64,000 nucleotides of DNA from Halomonas salipaludis (GCF_002286975.1 NZ_NSKB01000003.1:310001-374000); one strand, 5' to 3'. Counted from the first letter of the stretch, positions 1-8,979 are shown. A program made the numbers and translations. The notes: a model not told the origin generated them from the sequence alone.

Positions 1-323
1 AGCCCAAGAGTGACGAGGCAAATAACCGTAAGTTGCTAGAACAACTGCTCGAGGTTCCTGAAGGCGAACGTTCGGCGCGATACTGGTGCGTGCTGGTCTA
101 TCTACGCCATGCAGATGACCCGGTGCCGCTGATCGTACAGCAACACTGGCAAGGTGAAATTCTGGCGCATCCACGCGGAGAGGGAGGGTTTGGCTATGAT
201 CCTCTGTTCTGGATCCCCGAGGTAGGGATGAGCGTTGCCGAGCTGTCCGCCGAGGAAAAGAACCGCCTCAGTCATCGCGGCCGCGCGATGCAGGCACTGT
301 TAGCCCAGCTGTCGAGTCGCTGA
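1..323 (+). CDS. rdgB: XTP/dITP diphosphatase RdgB (C-terminal part)
   Basis: This is the last ~107 codons of a Ham1/RdgB-family nucleotide pyrophosphatase; the 5' end lies before the window and the frame starts at base 3. The family hydrolyses XTP, dITP and ITP to monophosphates and keeps deaminated purines out of DNA. The visible part carries the conserved GFGYDPLF segment and the ending with ELS, EEKN, LSHR and GRA blocks that form the nucleotide pocket in this family. The stop codon overlaps the hemW start by one base, so the two are probably co-transcribed, as rdgB and hemW are neighbours in other gammaproteobacteria. Confidence 0.95.
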   Translation, partial: PKSDEANNRKLLEQLLEVPEGERSARYWCVLVYLRHADDPVPLIVQQHWQGEILAHPRGEGGFGYDPLFWIPEVGMSVAELSAEEKNRLSHRGRAMQALLAQLSSR

Positions 324-1486
324 TGCCGCTTCCACCGCTATCACTCTATGTGCATGTGCCCTGGTGCGTGCGCAAGTGCCCCTACTGTGATTTCAATTCC
401 CATGGCGTCGGGCATGATGCCGAGTTACCGGAAGAGGCTTACCTGGCTGCCCTGCTCGAGGATCTCGATGCCGAGCTACCGCTGGTGGCGGGTCGGCAAC
501 TGGTCAGCGTATTCATCGGCGGGGGCACGCCGAGCCTGATGTCGTCGCGTTTCTATCACCATTTGTTTACCGCGCTACGCGCTAGACTGACGCTGGCTGA
601 GAGCTGTGAGATAACGCTGGAGGCCAATCCCGGCACCTTCGAGCAGGCGCGATTCGCCGGCTATCGTGAGGCCGGCATCAACCGCCTGTCGCTTGGAGTA
701 CAGAGTTTTCAACCGGCGCAGCTGGCGGCGCTGGGGCGTATCCATAGCGGTGAAGATGCCAGCCACGCCGTGCGCAGCGCTCGCGCGGCGGGCTTCGATA
801 ACTTGAATATAGACTTGATGCATGGCTTGCCCGGCCAGGATACCGCCGGGGCCCTGGCCGATCTGGACACGGCATTGTCGCTAGCACCCAGCCATCTCTC
901 CTGGTACCAGCTCACGCTGGAACCCAATACCGAGTTTTACTCCCATCCGCCGCCGCTGCCTGAGGAAGAGCAGCTTTGGGATATTCAGGATGCCGGCCAT
1001 GCGCGGCTCGTCGACGCCGGGTTCCAGCAGTACGAGATATCGGCCTACGCGCGCCCCAGCCTGCGTTCCCAGCATAATCTCAACTACTGGCGGTTTGGCG
1101 ACTATCTTGGGATCGGGGCTGGCGCCCATGGCAAGCTGAGCCGAATCGACGATAGCGGTGGCTGGGCAATTCAGCGGCGCTGGAAATCGCGTCAGCCTGA
1201 GGCCTATCTGCGCAGGCGCCATGACCCGCGCGGCTTCGTTGCCGGGCAGCGCTTGCTGACGATTGACGAGCTGCCGCTCGAGTTCAGCATGAATGCTCTG
1301 CGACTGGTCGATGGCGTGCCGCTGCCGCTATGGCGGGAGCGTACCGGCCAACCGCTGTCGATGTTGTCGTCGCGGCTAGCCGCGGCGCGCAAAAAAGGAC
1401 TTGTTGTGGAAGATGGCCAGCGCCTGCAAGCTTCCACCCAGGGTCTATTATTCTTGAATGAACTGCTGGCCTCGATTGAGATCTGA
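323..1486 (+). CDS. hemW: HemW, radical SAM heme chaperone
   Basis: A 387-residue radical SAM protein of the HemN/HemW family. The iron-sulfur cysteines are C15, C19 and C22 (CVRKCPYCDF). The fourth position is Phe, not the extra Cys of true coproporphyrinogen III dehydrogenase HemN, which points to HemW, a heme-binding protein thought to insert heme into respiratory enzymes. A GGGTPS motif for SAM binding follows near residue 70, and the length matches the family. The ATG at 323 overlaps the rdgB stop (TGATG), indicating translational coupling. Older annotations would call this 'oxygen-independent coproporphyrinogen oxidase'; the cysteine pattern argues against that. Confidence 0.94.
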   Translation: MPLPPLSLYVHVPWCVRKCPYCDFNSHGVGHDAELPEEAYLAALLEDLDAELPLVAGRQLVSVFIGGGTPSLMSSRFYHHLFTALRARLTLAESCEITLEANPGTFEQARFAGYREAGINRLSLGVQSFQPAQLAALGRIHSGEDASHAVRSARAAGFDNLNIDLMHGLPGQDTAGALADLDTALSLAPSHLSWYQLTLEPNTEFYSHPPPLPEEEQLWDIQDAGHARLVDAGFQQYEISAYARPSLRSQHNLNYWRFGDYLGIGAGAHGKLSRIDDSGGWAIQRRWKSRQPEAYLRRRHDPRGFVAGQRLLTIDELPLEFSMNALRLVDGVPLPLWRERTGQPLSMLSSRLAAARKKGLVVEDGQRLQASTQGLLFLNELLASIEI

Positions 1487-1526
1487 TCAGCGGTTCTTAC
1501 CTCGACGTACAAGGAGTCACTACGCC

Positions 1527-2201
1527 ATGCGCAAGACACTTCGTCTCGCTCCCTCTTTGGCTGCTGCCCTGCTGGTGGTTGGCTGTGCGACCAACGATCC
1601 CTACGGTGGACAGACCCAGCGCAGTAGTACCGTCACCGGTGCCGGTATTGGTGCCGCCGTGGGTGCCGCCGCCGGGGCGCTCAGCGGCAGTGGCAGCACC
1701 AGCCGCCGTGACCGTGCGCTGATCGGTGCTGCGGTTGGGGCCGCCGCCGGCGGTGGTATCGGCGCCTATATGGATCGCCAGGAAGCGCAGCTGCGCGAAA
1801 GCATGCAGGGCACTGGAATCGAGGTCGATCGCCAAGGCGACGATATCGTGCTCAATATGCCGAGCAGCGTGACCTTCGGGTTTGATTCGAGCGAGCTGAC
1901 CAGCTCGGCGCGCAATGCCCTCAATGATGTCTCCAACGTGCTGCGCGAGTACCCGGAGACGCGCATCAATATCGCCGGCCATACCGACAGCACCGGCTCT
2001 GCCGATTACAACCAGCGCCTCTCAGAGCGCCGTGCAGAGTCGGTAGGCAACTACCTTGGTCAGAGCGGCGTCGATCGTTCGCGTCTTAGCATGCGTGGCT
2101 ATGGCCTGACGCAGCCCGTGGCGAGCAACGACACCGAGTCCGGCCGGGCGCAGAACCGGCGCGTGGAAATCACCCTGACGCCGATCCAGCAGCAGATCTG
2201 A
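1527..2201 (+). CDS. OmpA-family lipoprotein with glycine-zipper (YiaD-like)
   Basis: A 224-residue outer-membrane lipoprotein. The N-terminus is a type II signal peptide with lipobox LVVGC (Cys20). Residues ~40-85 are a glycine/alanine zipper (repeated GAAVGAAAG) typical of membrane-inserting segments. The C-terminal ~115 residues are an OmpA-like peptidoglycan-binding domain with NIAGHTDS and the later NRRVEI block. I start at the ATG at 1527, which has an AAGGAG ribosome site and gives the signal peptide; a longer frame reaches upstream to 1458 but would bury it. It resembles E. coli YiaD in size and layout. It probably anchors the outer membrane to the cell wall. A strong terminator follows directly. 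Confidence 0.9.
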   Translation: MRKTLRLAPSLAAALLVVGCATNDPYGGQTQRSSTVTGAGIGAAVGAAAGALSGSGSTSRRDRALIGAAVGAAAGGGIGAYMDRQEAQLRESMQGTGIEVDRQGDDIVLNMPSSVTFGFDSSELTSSARNALNDVSNVLREYPETRINIAGHTDSTGSADYNQRLSERRAESVGNYLGQSGVDRSRLSMRGYGLTQPVASNDTESGRAQNRRVEITLTPIQQQI

Positions 2202-2219
2202 CCTTGACGTTTCACAATG

Positions 2220-2247
2220 GCCCGCAGGCGTTGTCTGCGGGCTTTTT
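2220..2247 (+). terminator. Rho-independent terminator after the OmpA-like lipoprotein
   Basis: An 8-bp perfect GC stem (GCCCGCAG / CTGCGGGC) with a 7-base loop is followed by five T residues, 18 bases after the lipoprotein stop codon. Confidence 0.88.
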
Positions 2248-2259
2248 CATGGATCCCCC

Positions 2260-3111
2260 ATGCTCGCCTACCAGCACGCCTACCATGCAGGTAATTTCGC
2301 CGACGTTCACAAGCATCTGACGCTGCATGCGGTGACTCGGCATTTATTACGTAAAGCCTCGCCTATTACGTATATCGATACCCACGCCGGACGAGGAGTG
2401 TACTCGCTGGACGCCGCCGAGACGCGCAAGCTGCAGGAGTACCGCCACGGCGTGGCGCCGCTTTGGCAGGCCCGAATGCGTCTGCAGGGCGCAAGTCCTC
2501 TGCTCGATGCCTGGCTTGACGCCTTGGTTGAGGTGCAGCAAAGCAAGCAGCATCTCGATCGCTATCCCGGGTCACCATGGTGGCTGGCCCGAGGTCTGCG
2601 TGCTCACGACCGTCTGCAGCTGTTCGAACTGCACCCCGGGGAGCATGCCGAGCTCGAGCAACAGACGCTGCCGGCCAATGCCAGCCGCACCTATGGCGAT
2701 GGCCTGGCGGGGCTGCTCAAGCGGCTGCCGGTGACGACCCCGCGGCTGTGTGTACTGATCGACCCCAGCTATGAGCGCAAGTCGGAGTATCTCGAGGTGG
2801 CCGCTACGCTGATCGAGGTGGCACGCAAGGCGCGTCATGCGCTGGTCATGGTGTGGTATCCGCTGCTACCGGCGGGACGCCATCAGACGATGCTCGACAG
2901 GCTGCGTGAGGCGGGGCTGCGCAAGCTGTGGCGCAGCGAGCTGGTGCGCCACGCTCCTGGCGATAGCCGCCACGGCATGTACGGCAGCGGCATGCTGTTG
3001 CTCAACCCCCCGTGGGGGCTCGATGCTGCGCTTGGCGAGGCCCTCGACGCGGCACTGCCGCTGCTTGGCGAGCAGGCCCGACACCACGGTGAGTGGTGGG
3101 TCGAGGAGTGA
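2260..3111 (+). CDS. rlmJ: 23S rRNA (adenine2030-N6)-methyltransferase RlmJ
   Basis: A 283-residue SAM-dependent methyltransferase of the RlmJ (YhiR) family, which makes m6A2030 in 23S rRNA. The N-terminus, with YQHAYHAGNFADVHKH, is highly characteristic. Residues ~38-46 hold YIDTHAGRG, the SAM-binding motif, and residue ~168 begins DPSY, the family's version of the N6-adenine methylase catalytic DPPY motif. Length matches the family. It lies just after the lipoprotein terminator, so it likely has its own promoter or depends on read-through. It converges on mnmE with only 16 bases between stop codons and no clear terminator. Confidence 0.95.
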   Translation: MLAYQHAYHAGNFADVHKHLTLHAVTRHLLRKASPITYIDTHAGRGVYSLDAAETRKLQEYRHGVAPLWQARMRLQGASPLLDAWLDALVEVQQSKQHLDRYPGSPWWLARGLRAHDRLQLFELHPGEHAELEQQTLPANASRTYGDGLAGLLKRLPVTTPRLCVLIDPSYERKSEYLEVAATLIEVARKARHALVMVWYPLLPAGRHQTMLDRLREAGLRKLWRSELVRHAPGDSRHGMYGSGMLLLNPPWGLDAALGEALDAALPLLGEQARHHGEWWVEE

Positions 3112-3127
3112 TGCGCTAGGCGCCCTC

Positions 3128-4498
3128 TTACTTGCCGATACAGAAGCTGCCGAAGATCTCGCCGAGCAGATCGTCGGCGCTGAATTCACCGGTGATCTCG
3201 CCTAGCGACTGCTGGGCGTCGCGCAGGTCCTCGGCGAGCAGTTCGCCGGCGCCGTAGCCGGCCAACTGGGTTTCGCCGTTGGTCAGCGCCTGCTTGGCGC
3301 GATCCAGGGCGTCGAGATGGCGACGTCGCGCCGAAAAGCGCCCCTCAGTGGTGGCATTGAAACCCATCACCGCTTTGAGATGCTCCTTGAGCGGCGTGAT
3401 GCCCGCACCGGTCTTGGCCGACAGGCGCAGCACCGGGGTGGCGGCGGAGTCGTCGAGTCCGGCCGGCTCATCGCTGGTGTCGACCTTGTTACGCACCAGC
3501 GTCAAGCGGCTGGGATCGGCCAAGCGGGCGACGAACTCAGGCCAGATCTCCATCGGGTCGGTGGCGGAGGTGGTAGTGGCGTCGACCAGCAGCAGCACCC
3601 GGTCGGCCTTGGCAATCTCCTCCCAGGCACGAGCCACGCCGATCTTCTCCACCGCATCGGGGGTGTCACGCAGTCCCGCCGTATCGATGATATGCAGCGG
3701 CATGCCGTCGAGGTGGATATGCTCGCGTAGCACGTCGCGGGTGGTGCCCTCTATCTCGGTGACGATCGCCGTGTCCTGCTCGGTCAAGGCGTTGAGCAGG
3801 CTCGACTTGCCGGCATTGGGACGCCCGGCGATCACGACGCTCATGCCTTCGCGCATCAGGGCACCCTGATTGGCGGCGGCGCGCACCTCGGCGAGCTCGT
3901 CCTTGACCCCTGCCAGCATCGTCGCGACCTTGCCATCGGCCAGGAAGTCGATCTCCTCCTCGGGAAAGTCGATCGCCGCCTCGACGTACATGCGAAGCTC
4001 GATCAGCCGTTGGACCAGCGCCTCGACCCGCTGCGAGAAGGCCCCCTGCAGCGAGCGCAGTGCGTTCTCGGCGGCGGCCCGGGAGCTTGCTTCGATCAGA
4101 TCGGCGATGGCCTCGGCCTGTGCCAGGTCGAGCTTGTCGTTGAGAAAGGCGCGTTCGGAGAATTCGCCGGGCTTCGCCAGGCGGGCTCCCAAGTCAACGC
4201 AGCGCTCGAGCAGCAGGTCCATGATCACCGGGCCACCGTGGCCCTGGAGTTCCAACACGTCTTCGCCGGTGAAAGAGTGAGGGCCGGCAAAATAGAGCGC
4301 GATGCCCTCGTCGATGTTGCCTTCAGCGCCCCGGAAGGGGCCGTAGTGAGCGCGGCGCGGGTCAGGGCAGTGGCCTACCATGGCGTCGGCGATGGCGCTG
4401 CTCAGCGGCCCCGATATGCGGATGATGCCCACGCCGCCGCGTCCGGGGGGCGTGGCCAGGGCGGCAATGGTGTCCTGAGTATAGAGGCGCTCGGGCAT
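3128..4498 (-). CDS. mnmE: tRNA modification GTPase MnmE
   Basis: A 456-residue GTPase that works with MnmG to add the cmnm5 group to wobble U34 of tRNAs. Visible parts are the N-terminal folate-binding domain with [15 protein letters not shown], a G domain inserted in a helical domain with GRPNAGKSS (P-loop, about residue 224), DTAGLRDT and NKVD, and the invariant C-terminus CIGK with the catalytic Cys. The start at 4498 is chosen because GAGGAA lies 6-8 bases upstream and the protein then aligns with known N-termini; the frame stays open to 4528. In many relatives mnmG, rsmG and parAB follow; here rlmJ converges instead. Confidence 0.96.
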   Translation of the reverse strand: MPERLYTQDTIAALATPPGRGGVGIIRISGPLSSAIADAMVGHCPDPRRAHYGPFRGAEGNIDEGIALYFAGPHSFTGEDVLELQGHGGPVIMDLLLERCVDLGARLAKPGEFSERAFLNDKLDLAQAEAIADLIEASSRAAAENALRSLQGAFSQRVEALVQRLIELRMYVEAAIDFPEEEIDFLADGKVATMLAGVKDELAEVRAAANQGALMREGMSVVIAGRPNAGKSSLLNALTEQDTAIVTEIEGTTRDVLREHIHLDGMPLHIIDTAGLRDTPDAVEKIGVARAWEEIAKADRVLLLVDATTTSATDPMEIWPEFVARLADPSRLTLVRNKVDTSDEPAGLDDSAATPVLRLSAKTGAGITPLKEHLKAVMGFNATTEGRFSARRRHLDALDRAKQALTNGETQLAGYGAGELLAEDLRDAQQSLGEITGEFSADDLLGEIFGSFCIGK

Positions 4499-4553
4499 CG
4501 GGAATTCCTCGTCGTGGCGTGCGGGCATTGTCTCGGGCGTGGCCCATAAACGC

Positions 4554-4580
4554 CAGACCCCCGCACGTGGCGGGGGTCTG
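4554..4580 (-). terminator. Stem-loop between yidC and mnmE
   Basis: A perfect 11-bp stem (CAGACCCCCGC / GCGGGGGTCTG) with a 5-base loop lies 20 bases after the yidC stop codon. On the minus strand only a short T tract (GCGTTT) follows, so it may be a leaky terminator or attenuator that sets the yidC:mnmE ratio. Confidence 0.6.
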
Positions 4581-4600
4581 AAAGCGGCGTGGGCGTTGGG

Positions 4601-6289
4601 TTACTTGGTCTTCATGCCCTTGCCAATGCTGGGGTCGTTCTCGATCTTGCGTGTGATCGCGTACTGCTGGGCGATCGATATGCAGTTGTTGACGACCCAG
4701 TAGATCACCAGGCCTGCCGGGAACCACAGGAAGAAGAAAGTGAAGACGATCGGCAGCATCTTCATGATCTTCGCCTGCATGGGGTCCGGCGGTGTCGGGT
4801 TGAGCAACTGCTGGACGAACATCGAGGCACCCATCAGGATCGGCAGGATGAAGAACGGATCTTTCACCGAGAGATCCTGAATCCAGAACATGAACGGTGC
4901 ATGGCGCAGTTCCACCGACTCGAGCAGCATCCAGTACAGCGCAATGAACACCGGCATCTGCACCAGGATCGGCAGACAGCCACCCAGAGGATTGATCTTC
5001 TCCTTCTGGTAGAACTTCATCATCTCCTGGGACATTTTCTGGCGATCGTCGCCGTACTGCTCCTTGAGGCGCTGCATCTCAGGGCCCAGCTTGCGCATGC
5101 GCGCCATCGACTTGTAGGCCTTGGCCGACAGTGGCCACATCGCCAGCTTGACCAGGATGGTCAGGAAGACGATCGACCAACCCCAGTTGCCGAGCAGGCT
5201 ATGAATCTGATCGAGCAGCCAGAATAGCGGGTTGGCGATGAACCACAGCCAGCCGAAGTCGACGGTCAGCCGCAGGTTGGGCGCTACCTGCTCGAGGCGT
5301 TCCTGGACCTTGGGCCCCATGTACAGGGTTGCACCCAGGCGACTCTCTCCCTCGGCGGCGATCTGCGTAGACGGGCCGGCGAAAGCCGCGACGGTGCGAT
5401 TACGGCTATCGGTGGTGCCGTAATAGAGGTTCTGCTGGTTCTGTGCCGGCGCCCAGGCACTGGTGAAGTAGTGCTGGATGATTGCTACCCAGCCGCCTTC
5501 GACGTCACGATTGTCGAAGTTGCCTCTGCGGATATCGTCGAAATCGACCTTCTGATAGCGATCGTCAGGAGACGAGAACGCCGCCCCCAGATAGGAGCTC
5601 ATGCCCAGTGCCACACCGCTGGTGGGGTCGGGGCTGTCGTCGCGTGCCAATTGACCGATGAAGCGGGCGGTTACCGGATCCTGGGTATTGTTGGCCAGGT
5701 AGTAGTCGACATCGACCGCGTAGTTGTCGCGCTCGAAGGTGTAACGCTTGATCACCTCAACGCCGTTGACCTCTGCCGTTAGGTCAACGGTCAAGCTGTT
5801 CTCGCTCTCGGCGAGCCGGTACTCGGTCTGCTCGGCGTCGAAACCGATGCGACCCGAGTGTCCATCGAGCTGCAGACCCGACTTGGCCACATAGCTGCGT
5901 GTCTCGCTGTCGGAAAGCAGCACGAAGGGGCGCTCGGAGTCCAGCGTCAGCTTGTGCTGGGGCAGGGCGGCATAGACGATATCGCCGCCCTGAGGGTCGA
6001 TGCGCACGTCGAGAACATCGGTGACCACCGCGATCAGGTCACGGCTGCGGGGCTCGCTTTCGGTGGCCTGCGGAAGCTCGCCCTCCACCGTCTCCTGGGG
6101 AGCGTGGGGAACGCTCAGGCCGCCATCGTCGTCGGGCTCACCGCTTTCGACCTGCGGGGCACCGCCGTTGGTGAAGGAGGGGGCGTCCGGCGCAGGGGCT
6201 GCCTGGCCGTAGTCCTGGTTCCACTGCACGACCAGCAGATATGCCAGCACGGCCAGCGGAACCAGCAGAAGTAGTCGTTTTACGTCCAT
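4601..6289 (-). CDS. yidC: Membrane protein insertase YidC
   Basis: A 562-residue gram-negative YidC. One membrane segment (about residues 5-22) is followed by a large periplasmic beta-domain (~60-340). The conserved insertase core holds five further membrane segments (~360-540), with signature stretches WGWSIVFLTILVKL, GGCLPILVQMPVF and NPTPPDPMQ. It inserts and folds inner-membrane proteins alone or with SecYEG. The basic C-terminus (RKIENDPSIGKGMKTK) suits ribosome contact. It belongs to the rpmH-rnpA-yidC-mnmE operon on the minus strand. The usual yidD gene between rnpA and yidC is absent: only 97 bases separate them. Confidence 0.97.
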   Translation of the reverse strand: MDVKRLLLLVPLAVLAYLLVVQWNQDYGQAAPAPDAPSFTNGGAPQVESGEPDDDGGLSVPHAPQETVEGELPQATESEPRSRDLIAVVTDVLDVRIDPQGGDIVYAALPQHKLTLDSERPFVLLSDSETRSYVAKSGLQLDGHSGRIGFDAEQTEYRLAESENSLTVDLTAEVNGVEVIKRYTFERDNYAVDVDYYLANNTQDPVTARFIGQLARDDSPDPTSGVALGMSSYLGAAFSSPDDRYQKVDFDDIRRGNFDNRDVEGGWVAIIQHYFTSAWAPAQNQQNLYYGTTDSRNRTVAAFAGPSTQIAAEGESRLGATLYMGPKVQERLEQVAPNLRLTVDFGWLWFIANPLFWLLDQIHSLLGNWGWSIVFLTILVKLAMWPLSAKAYKSMARMRKLGPEMQRLKEQYGDDRQKMSQEMMKFYQKEKINPLGGCLPILVQMPVFIALYWMLLESVELRHAPFMFWIQDLSVKDPFFILPILMGASMFVQQLLNPTPPDPMQAKIMKMLPIVFTFFFLWFPAGLVIYWVVNNCISIAQQYAITRKIENDPSIGKGMKTK

Positions 6290-6360
6290 GAGGGTCCTGC
6301 CCGATGGGTAATGAACATTCTGGCGGCAACATCGACATCAGCAGTGCCGATACGCACGAA

Positions 6361-6379
6361 AGCCTGCCAGGGGCAGGCT
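6361..6379 (-). other. Short GC hairpin between rnpA and yidC
   Basis: An 8-bp perfect stem (AGCCTGCC / GGCAGGCT) with a 3-base loop, 8 bases after the rnpA stop on the minus strand, followed by TTTC. It could be a weak terminator or an mRNA-processing hairpin in the place where yidD usually lies. Confidence 0.4.
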
Positions 6380-6386
6380 CGAAGCG

Positions 6387-6800
6387 TCACCGCGAAGACG
6401 GCGAGGAAGTGTCCTGGCTGACAGCGGCCGTCGACTGCTTGCGCACATCCTTCTCCAGACGCCGCCACATGCCGTAAAGCTGGCGGTGCAGGGTGTCGTT
6501 GTCCAGCTCGTGTACGCCTCGCCGGGAGAGTACCACGATGTCGACAGCGGGAAGTTGGTGCTGCTGAAGGCGGATGGATTCGCGAACCAGTCGTTTCAAA
6601 CGATTGCGATCCACGGCCCGGCGCACGTTCTTCTTGCTGAAGACCAAGCCGACGCGGGGATGACCCAGTGCGTTGGGGCTTGCCAGTGCCAGCAATCCTT
6701 TGCCGTGAATCTTGAACGCCGCGTGATCGAAGACGTGTCGGTACTCCCCGGCATTCAGCAGTCGCAGATGCCGGGGGAAACCCTGACAGGACACACGCAA
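6387..6800 (-). CDS. rnpA: Ribonuclease P protein component
   Basis: The protein subunit of RNase P, which removes 5' leaders from pre-tRNAs. The 137-residue frame contains FPRHLRLL near the N-terminus, then GLVFSKKNVRRAVDRNRLKRLVRES, holding the RNR signature that contacts the RNA subunit. The tail beyond residue ~120 is Ser/Thr-rich and longer than in E. coli (119 residues). The start is uncertain: the frame opens with TTG at 6800, and GTG at 6794 is the next choice; neither has a good ribosome site, which fits coupling to rpmH, whose stop codon lies 7 bases upstream. Confidence 0.94.
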   Translation of the reverse strand: MRVSCQGFPRHLRLLNAGEYRHVFDHAAFKIHGKGLLALASPNALGHPRVGLVFSKKNVRRAVDRNRLKRLVRESIRLQQHQLPAVDIVVLSRRGVHELDNDTLHRQLYGMWRRLEKDVRKQSTAAVSQDTSSPSSR

Positions 6801-6807
6801 GCCGAGT

Positions 6808-6942
6808 TCAGGCGCTCAGACGCTTGCGGCCCTTGGCGCGTCGACGCGCCAGCACGGCGCGGCCATTCTTGGTAGCCATACGGGCACGAAAACCGTGCAC
6901 GCGCTTGCGCTTGAGAACGCTGGGTTGAAAAGTGCGTTTCAT
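6808..6942 (-). CDS. rpmH: 50S ribosomal protein L34
   Basis: A 44-residue, very basic protein with the complete L34 sequence: it opens MKRTFQPS, has [12 protein letters not shown] in the middle and ends with [12 protein letters not shown]. It is a large-subunit ribosomal protein and the first gene of the rpmH-rnpA-yidC-mnmE operon. A strong sigma70-type promoter lies about 100 bases upstream at 7040-7068. The gene marks one edge of the origin region, as in pseudomonads. Confidence 0.98.
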   Translation of the reverse strand: MKRTFQPSVLKRKRVHGFRARMATKNGRAVLARRRAKGRKRLSA

Positions 6943-7039
6943 AACTATCGATTCCCACGTGGTTAATTGGACGTAACGTCAATGGTGAGGCGCCCTGGCT
7001 CCGGCGGGGAACCCGGGGTAATTCGGCTCAAGACCGGGC

Positions 7040-7068
7040 ATTTTAGTGAATTCGGGCCACGGGTGCAA
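7040..7068 (-). promoter_or_regulatory. Sigma70-type promoter for rpmH-rnpA-yidC-mnmE
   Basis: On the minus strand, -35 TTGCAC (7068-7063) and -10 TAAAAT (7045-7040) are separated by exactly 17 bases. Transcription would start near 7033, leaving a leader of about 90 bases before rpmH. Confidence 0.8.
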
Positions 7069-7380
7069 TTTTTCCTCACCGTCATCGCATGGGACTCGGC
7101 CGCTGCCCAGCAACCGTTCTAGATATCGGCGTGGGAACGCTTGCCGGTGATTAGAACATCTTGTTATTAAAATTGGGGATGATAAATGTGGATAAGTATT
7201 TTTTCATCATGTATTACAGTTGGATAGCTCTATCTCATGGGTGTGGGAAACACTTTGATAACCGGCTATGACCTGACGCCTGGCCGGTTACGCAACCGCG
7301 CCTGGGTAACGCTTCGGCGGGCGCTCGACGAGCGCGGCGTCGGCGAGTTTTCCACAGCGGCGAGGCACGACCGGTGCGTG

Positions 7381-7409
7381 TGGATAACTCGCTGCTTGGG
7401 CGATACAAT
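7381..7409 (+). promoter_or_regulatory. Probable dnaA promoter overlapped by a DnaA box
   Basis: -35-like TGGATA (7381-7386) and -10 TACAAT (7404-7409) are spaced by 17 bases, about 30 bases before the dnaA start. The perfect DnaA box at 7379-7387 covers the -35 element, so DnaA binding should block its own promoter. Inferred from sequence. Confidence 0.55.
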
Positions 7410-7443
7410 GGCCGGTCATGCATCAACGGGATGGTGAGGTCGA

Positions 7444-8931
7444 GTGTCGGTCGCTCTTTGGCAACAATGTCTGGATTTCCTGCAGGACGAGCTCAGCTCG
7501 CAGCAGTACAACACCTGGATTCGCCCCCTCCAGGCGGAACAGGGGGAGTCCAACGAACTCTGCCTGTTGGCGCCCAATCGCTTCGTGCGTGACTGGGTAA
7601 GCGACAAGTACATCAAGCGAATCAACGAATTGCTGCGTGAACTGGCGCCAACCAAGCCACCCAAGGTGACGCTGGCAGTCGGCAGCCGCCGGGCCGTACC
7701 AAGCCCGCAGCCACGCGACCTGGGCAATCCTGTGTCTGCTGCGCCGCGCCAGCCTGCATCGCCGGCGGTACACACGCCGCCGCGTGGCGACCTCGCCGAC
7801 GAACGCGAGATCGAGGCGCCCATCGATCCACCGTCGCCACGTGGTGGGTCCCGTGCATCATCACGGGGGGGGGGCGAACGGCAGGTACAGGTGGAGGGCA
7901 GCCTCAAGCACCAGAGTGGCCTCAACCCCAATTTCACCTTCGAAACCTTCGTCGAGGGCAAATCGAACCAGCTGGCTCGTGCTGCTTCCCGCCAGGTATC
8001 GGAAAACCCCGGTGGCGCCTATAATCCGCTGTTTCTTTACGGTGGAGTGGGTCTGGGTAAGACTCACTTGATGCATGCGGTCGGTAATGCACTCGCCACT
8101 CGCCGCGAGAATGCCACGGTGGTGTACCTGCACTCCGAGCGTTTCGTGGCCGACATGGTCAAGGCGCTGCAGCTAAATGCCATCAACGACTTCAAGCGTT
8201 TCTATCGCAGCGTCGACGCCCTGCTGATCGACGATATCCAGTTCTTCGCCGGCAAGGAGCGTTCCCAGGAAGAGTTCTTCCACACCTTCAATGCGTTGCT
8301 CGAGGGCGGTCAGCAGATGATCCTGACGTCCGACAGATATCCAAAAGAAATCAATGGTGTAGAAGAGAGGCTCAAGTCTCGCTTCGGATGGGGGCTAACC
8401 GTTGCCATCGAGCCACCGGAGCTTGAGACGCGAGTGGCGATTCTGATGAAGAAGGCAGATCAGGCCAAGGTTGACCTGCCTCACGATGCTGCCTTCTTCA
8501 TCGCCCAGAAGATTCGCTCCAACGTGCGCGAGCTGGAAGGTGCGTTGAAGAAGGTGATCGCCGACTCCCACTTCATGGGCAAGACGATCACCCAGGATTT
8601 CATTCGCGAGTCGCTGAAGGATCTGCTGGCACTGCAGGACAAGCAGGTCGGCGTCGACAATATTCAGCGCACGGTGGCCGAGTACTACAAGATCAAGCTG
8701 TCCGATCTGCTCTCCAAGCGTCGTTCGCGCTCGGTGGCGCGACCGCGCCAAGTGGCCATGGCGCTGGCAAAGGAGCTGACCAACCACAGCCTGCCGGAAA
8801 TCGGTGACGCTTTCGGCGGACGCGATCACACCACCGTATTGCACGCCTGTCGCAAGGTGCAATCGCTCAAGGAAGAGAGCGCGGATATCCGCGAGGACTA
8901 CAAGAACCTGCTGCGGTTGCTGACCAGCTGA
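7444..8931 (+). CDS. dnaA: Chromosomal replication initiator DnaA
   Basis: A 495-residue initiator that binds DnaA boxes and opens oriC. Domain I spans about residues 1-80. A long Pro/Ser/Arg-rich linker (domain II) runs ~83-150. The AAA+ domain has Walker [10 protein letters not shown] near residue 200 and Walker B LLIDDIQF near 260. Domain IV ends with the DnaA signature [14 protein letters not shown] near 457. The start is GTG, preceded by TGAGG. The linker contains a run of ten G bases (7865-7874), coding for Arg-Gly-Gly-Gly, which is a likely slippage site. dnaN and recF follow on the same strand. Confidence 0.98.
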   Translation: MSVALWQQCLDFLQDELSSQQYNTWIRPLQAEQGESNELCLLAPNRFVRDWVSDKYIKRINELLRELAPTKPPKVTLAVGSRRAVPSPQPRDLGNPVSAAPRQPASPAVHTPPRGDLADEREIEAPIDPPSPRGGSRASSRGGGERQVQVEGSLKHQSGLNPNFTFETFVEGKSNQLARAASRQVSENPGGAYNPLFLYGGVGLGKTHLMHAVGNALATRRENATVVYLHSERFVADMVKALQLNAINDFKRFYRSVDALLIDDIQFFAGKERSQEEFFHTFNALLEGGQQMILTSDRYPKEINGVEERLKSRFGWGLTVAIEPPELETRVAILMKKADQAKVDLPHDAAFFIAQKIRSNVRELEGALKKVIADSHFMGKTITQDFIRESLKDLLALQDKQVGVDNIQRTVAEYYKIKLSDLLSKRRSRSVARPRQVAMALAKELTNHSLPEIGDAFGGRDHTTVLHACRKVQSLKEESADIREDYKNLLRLLTS

Positions 8932-8979
8932 TCGCGGCAATGCAAAGCCATCGAAACTCAGGACAAGAGTGGAGCCTCC

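Larger units (their letters stand above)
6943..7443. other. Candidate chromosomal replication origin (oriC), rpmH-dnaA intergenic region
   Basis: This 501-base gene-free stretch holds two perfect DnaA boxes on the minus strand (7187-7195 and 7379-7387, both read TTATCCACA) and one single-mismatch box on the plus strand (7348-7356, TTTTCCACA). Bases ~7151-7220 are markedly AT-rich in an otherwise GC-rich window (TTGTTATTAAAATT, AAGTATTTTTTCATCAT) and could be the unwinding element. Placement between rpmH and dnaA matches the experimentally known Pseudomonas origin. Only a few boxes can be read by eye; weaker ones such as 7242-7250 are not counted. Strand skew over a larger region would confirm it. 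Confidence 0.75.

Noticed and set aside
2347-2354. TTACGTAA in rlmJ as a second copy of the ubiH operator
   Set aside because: Inside coding sequence, single and without the 9-base tandem spacing seen before ubiH.
7242-7250. TGTGGGAAA as an extra DnaA box in oriC
   Set aside because: It differs from TGTGGATAA at two positions in the core; too weak to count by eye.
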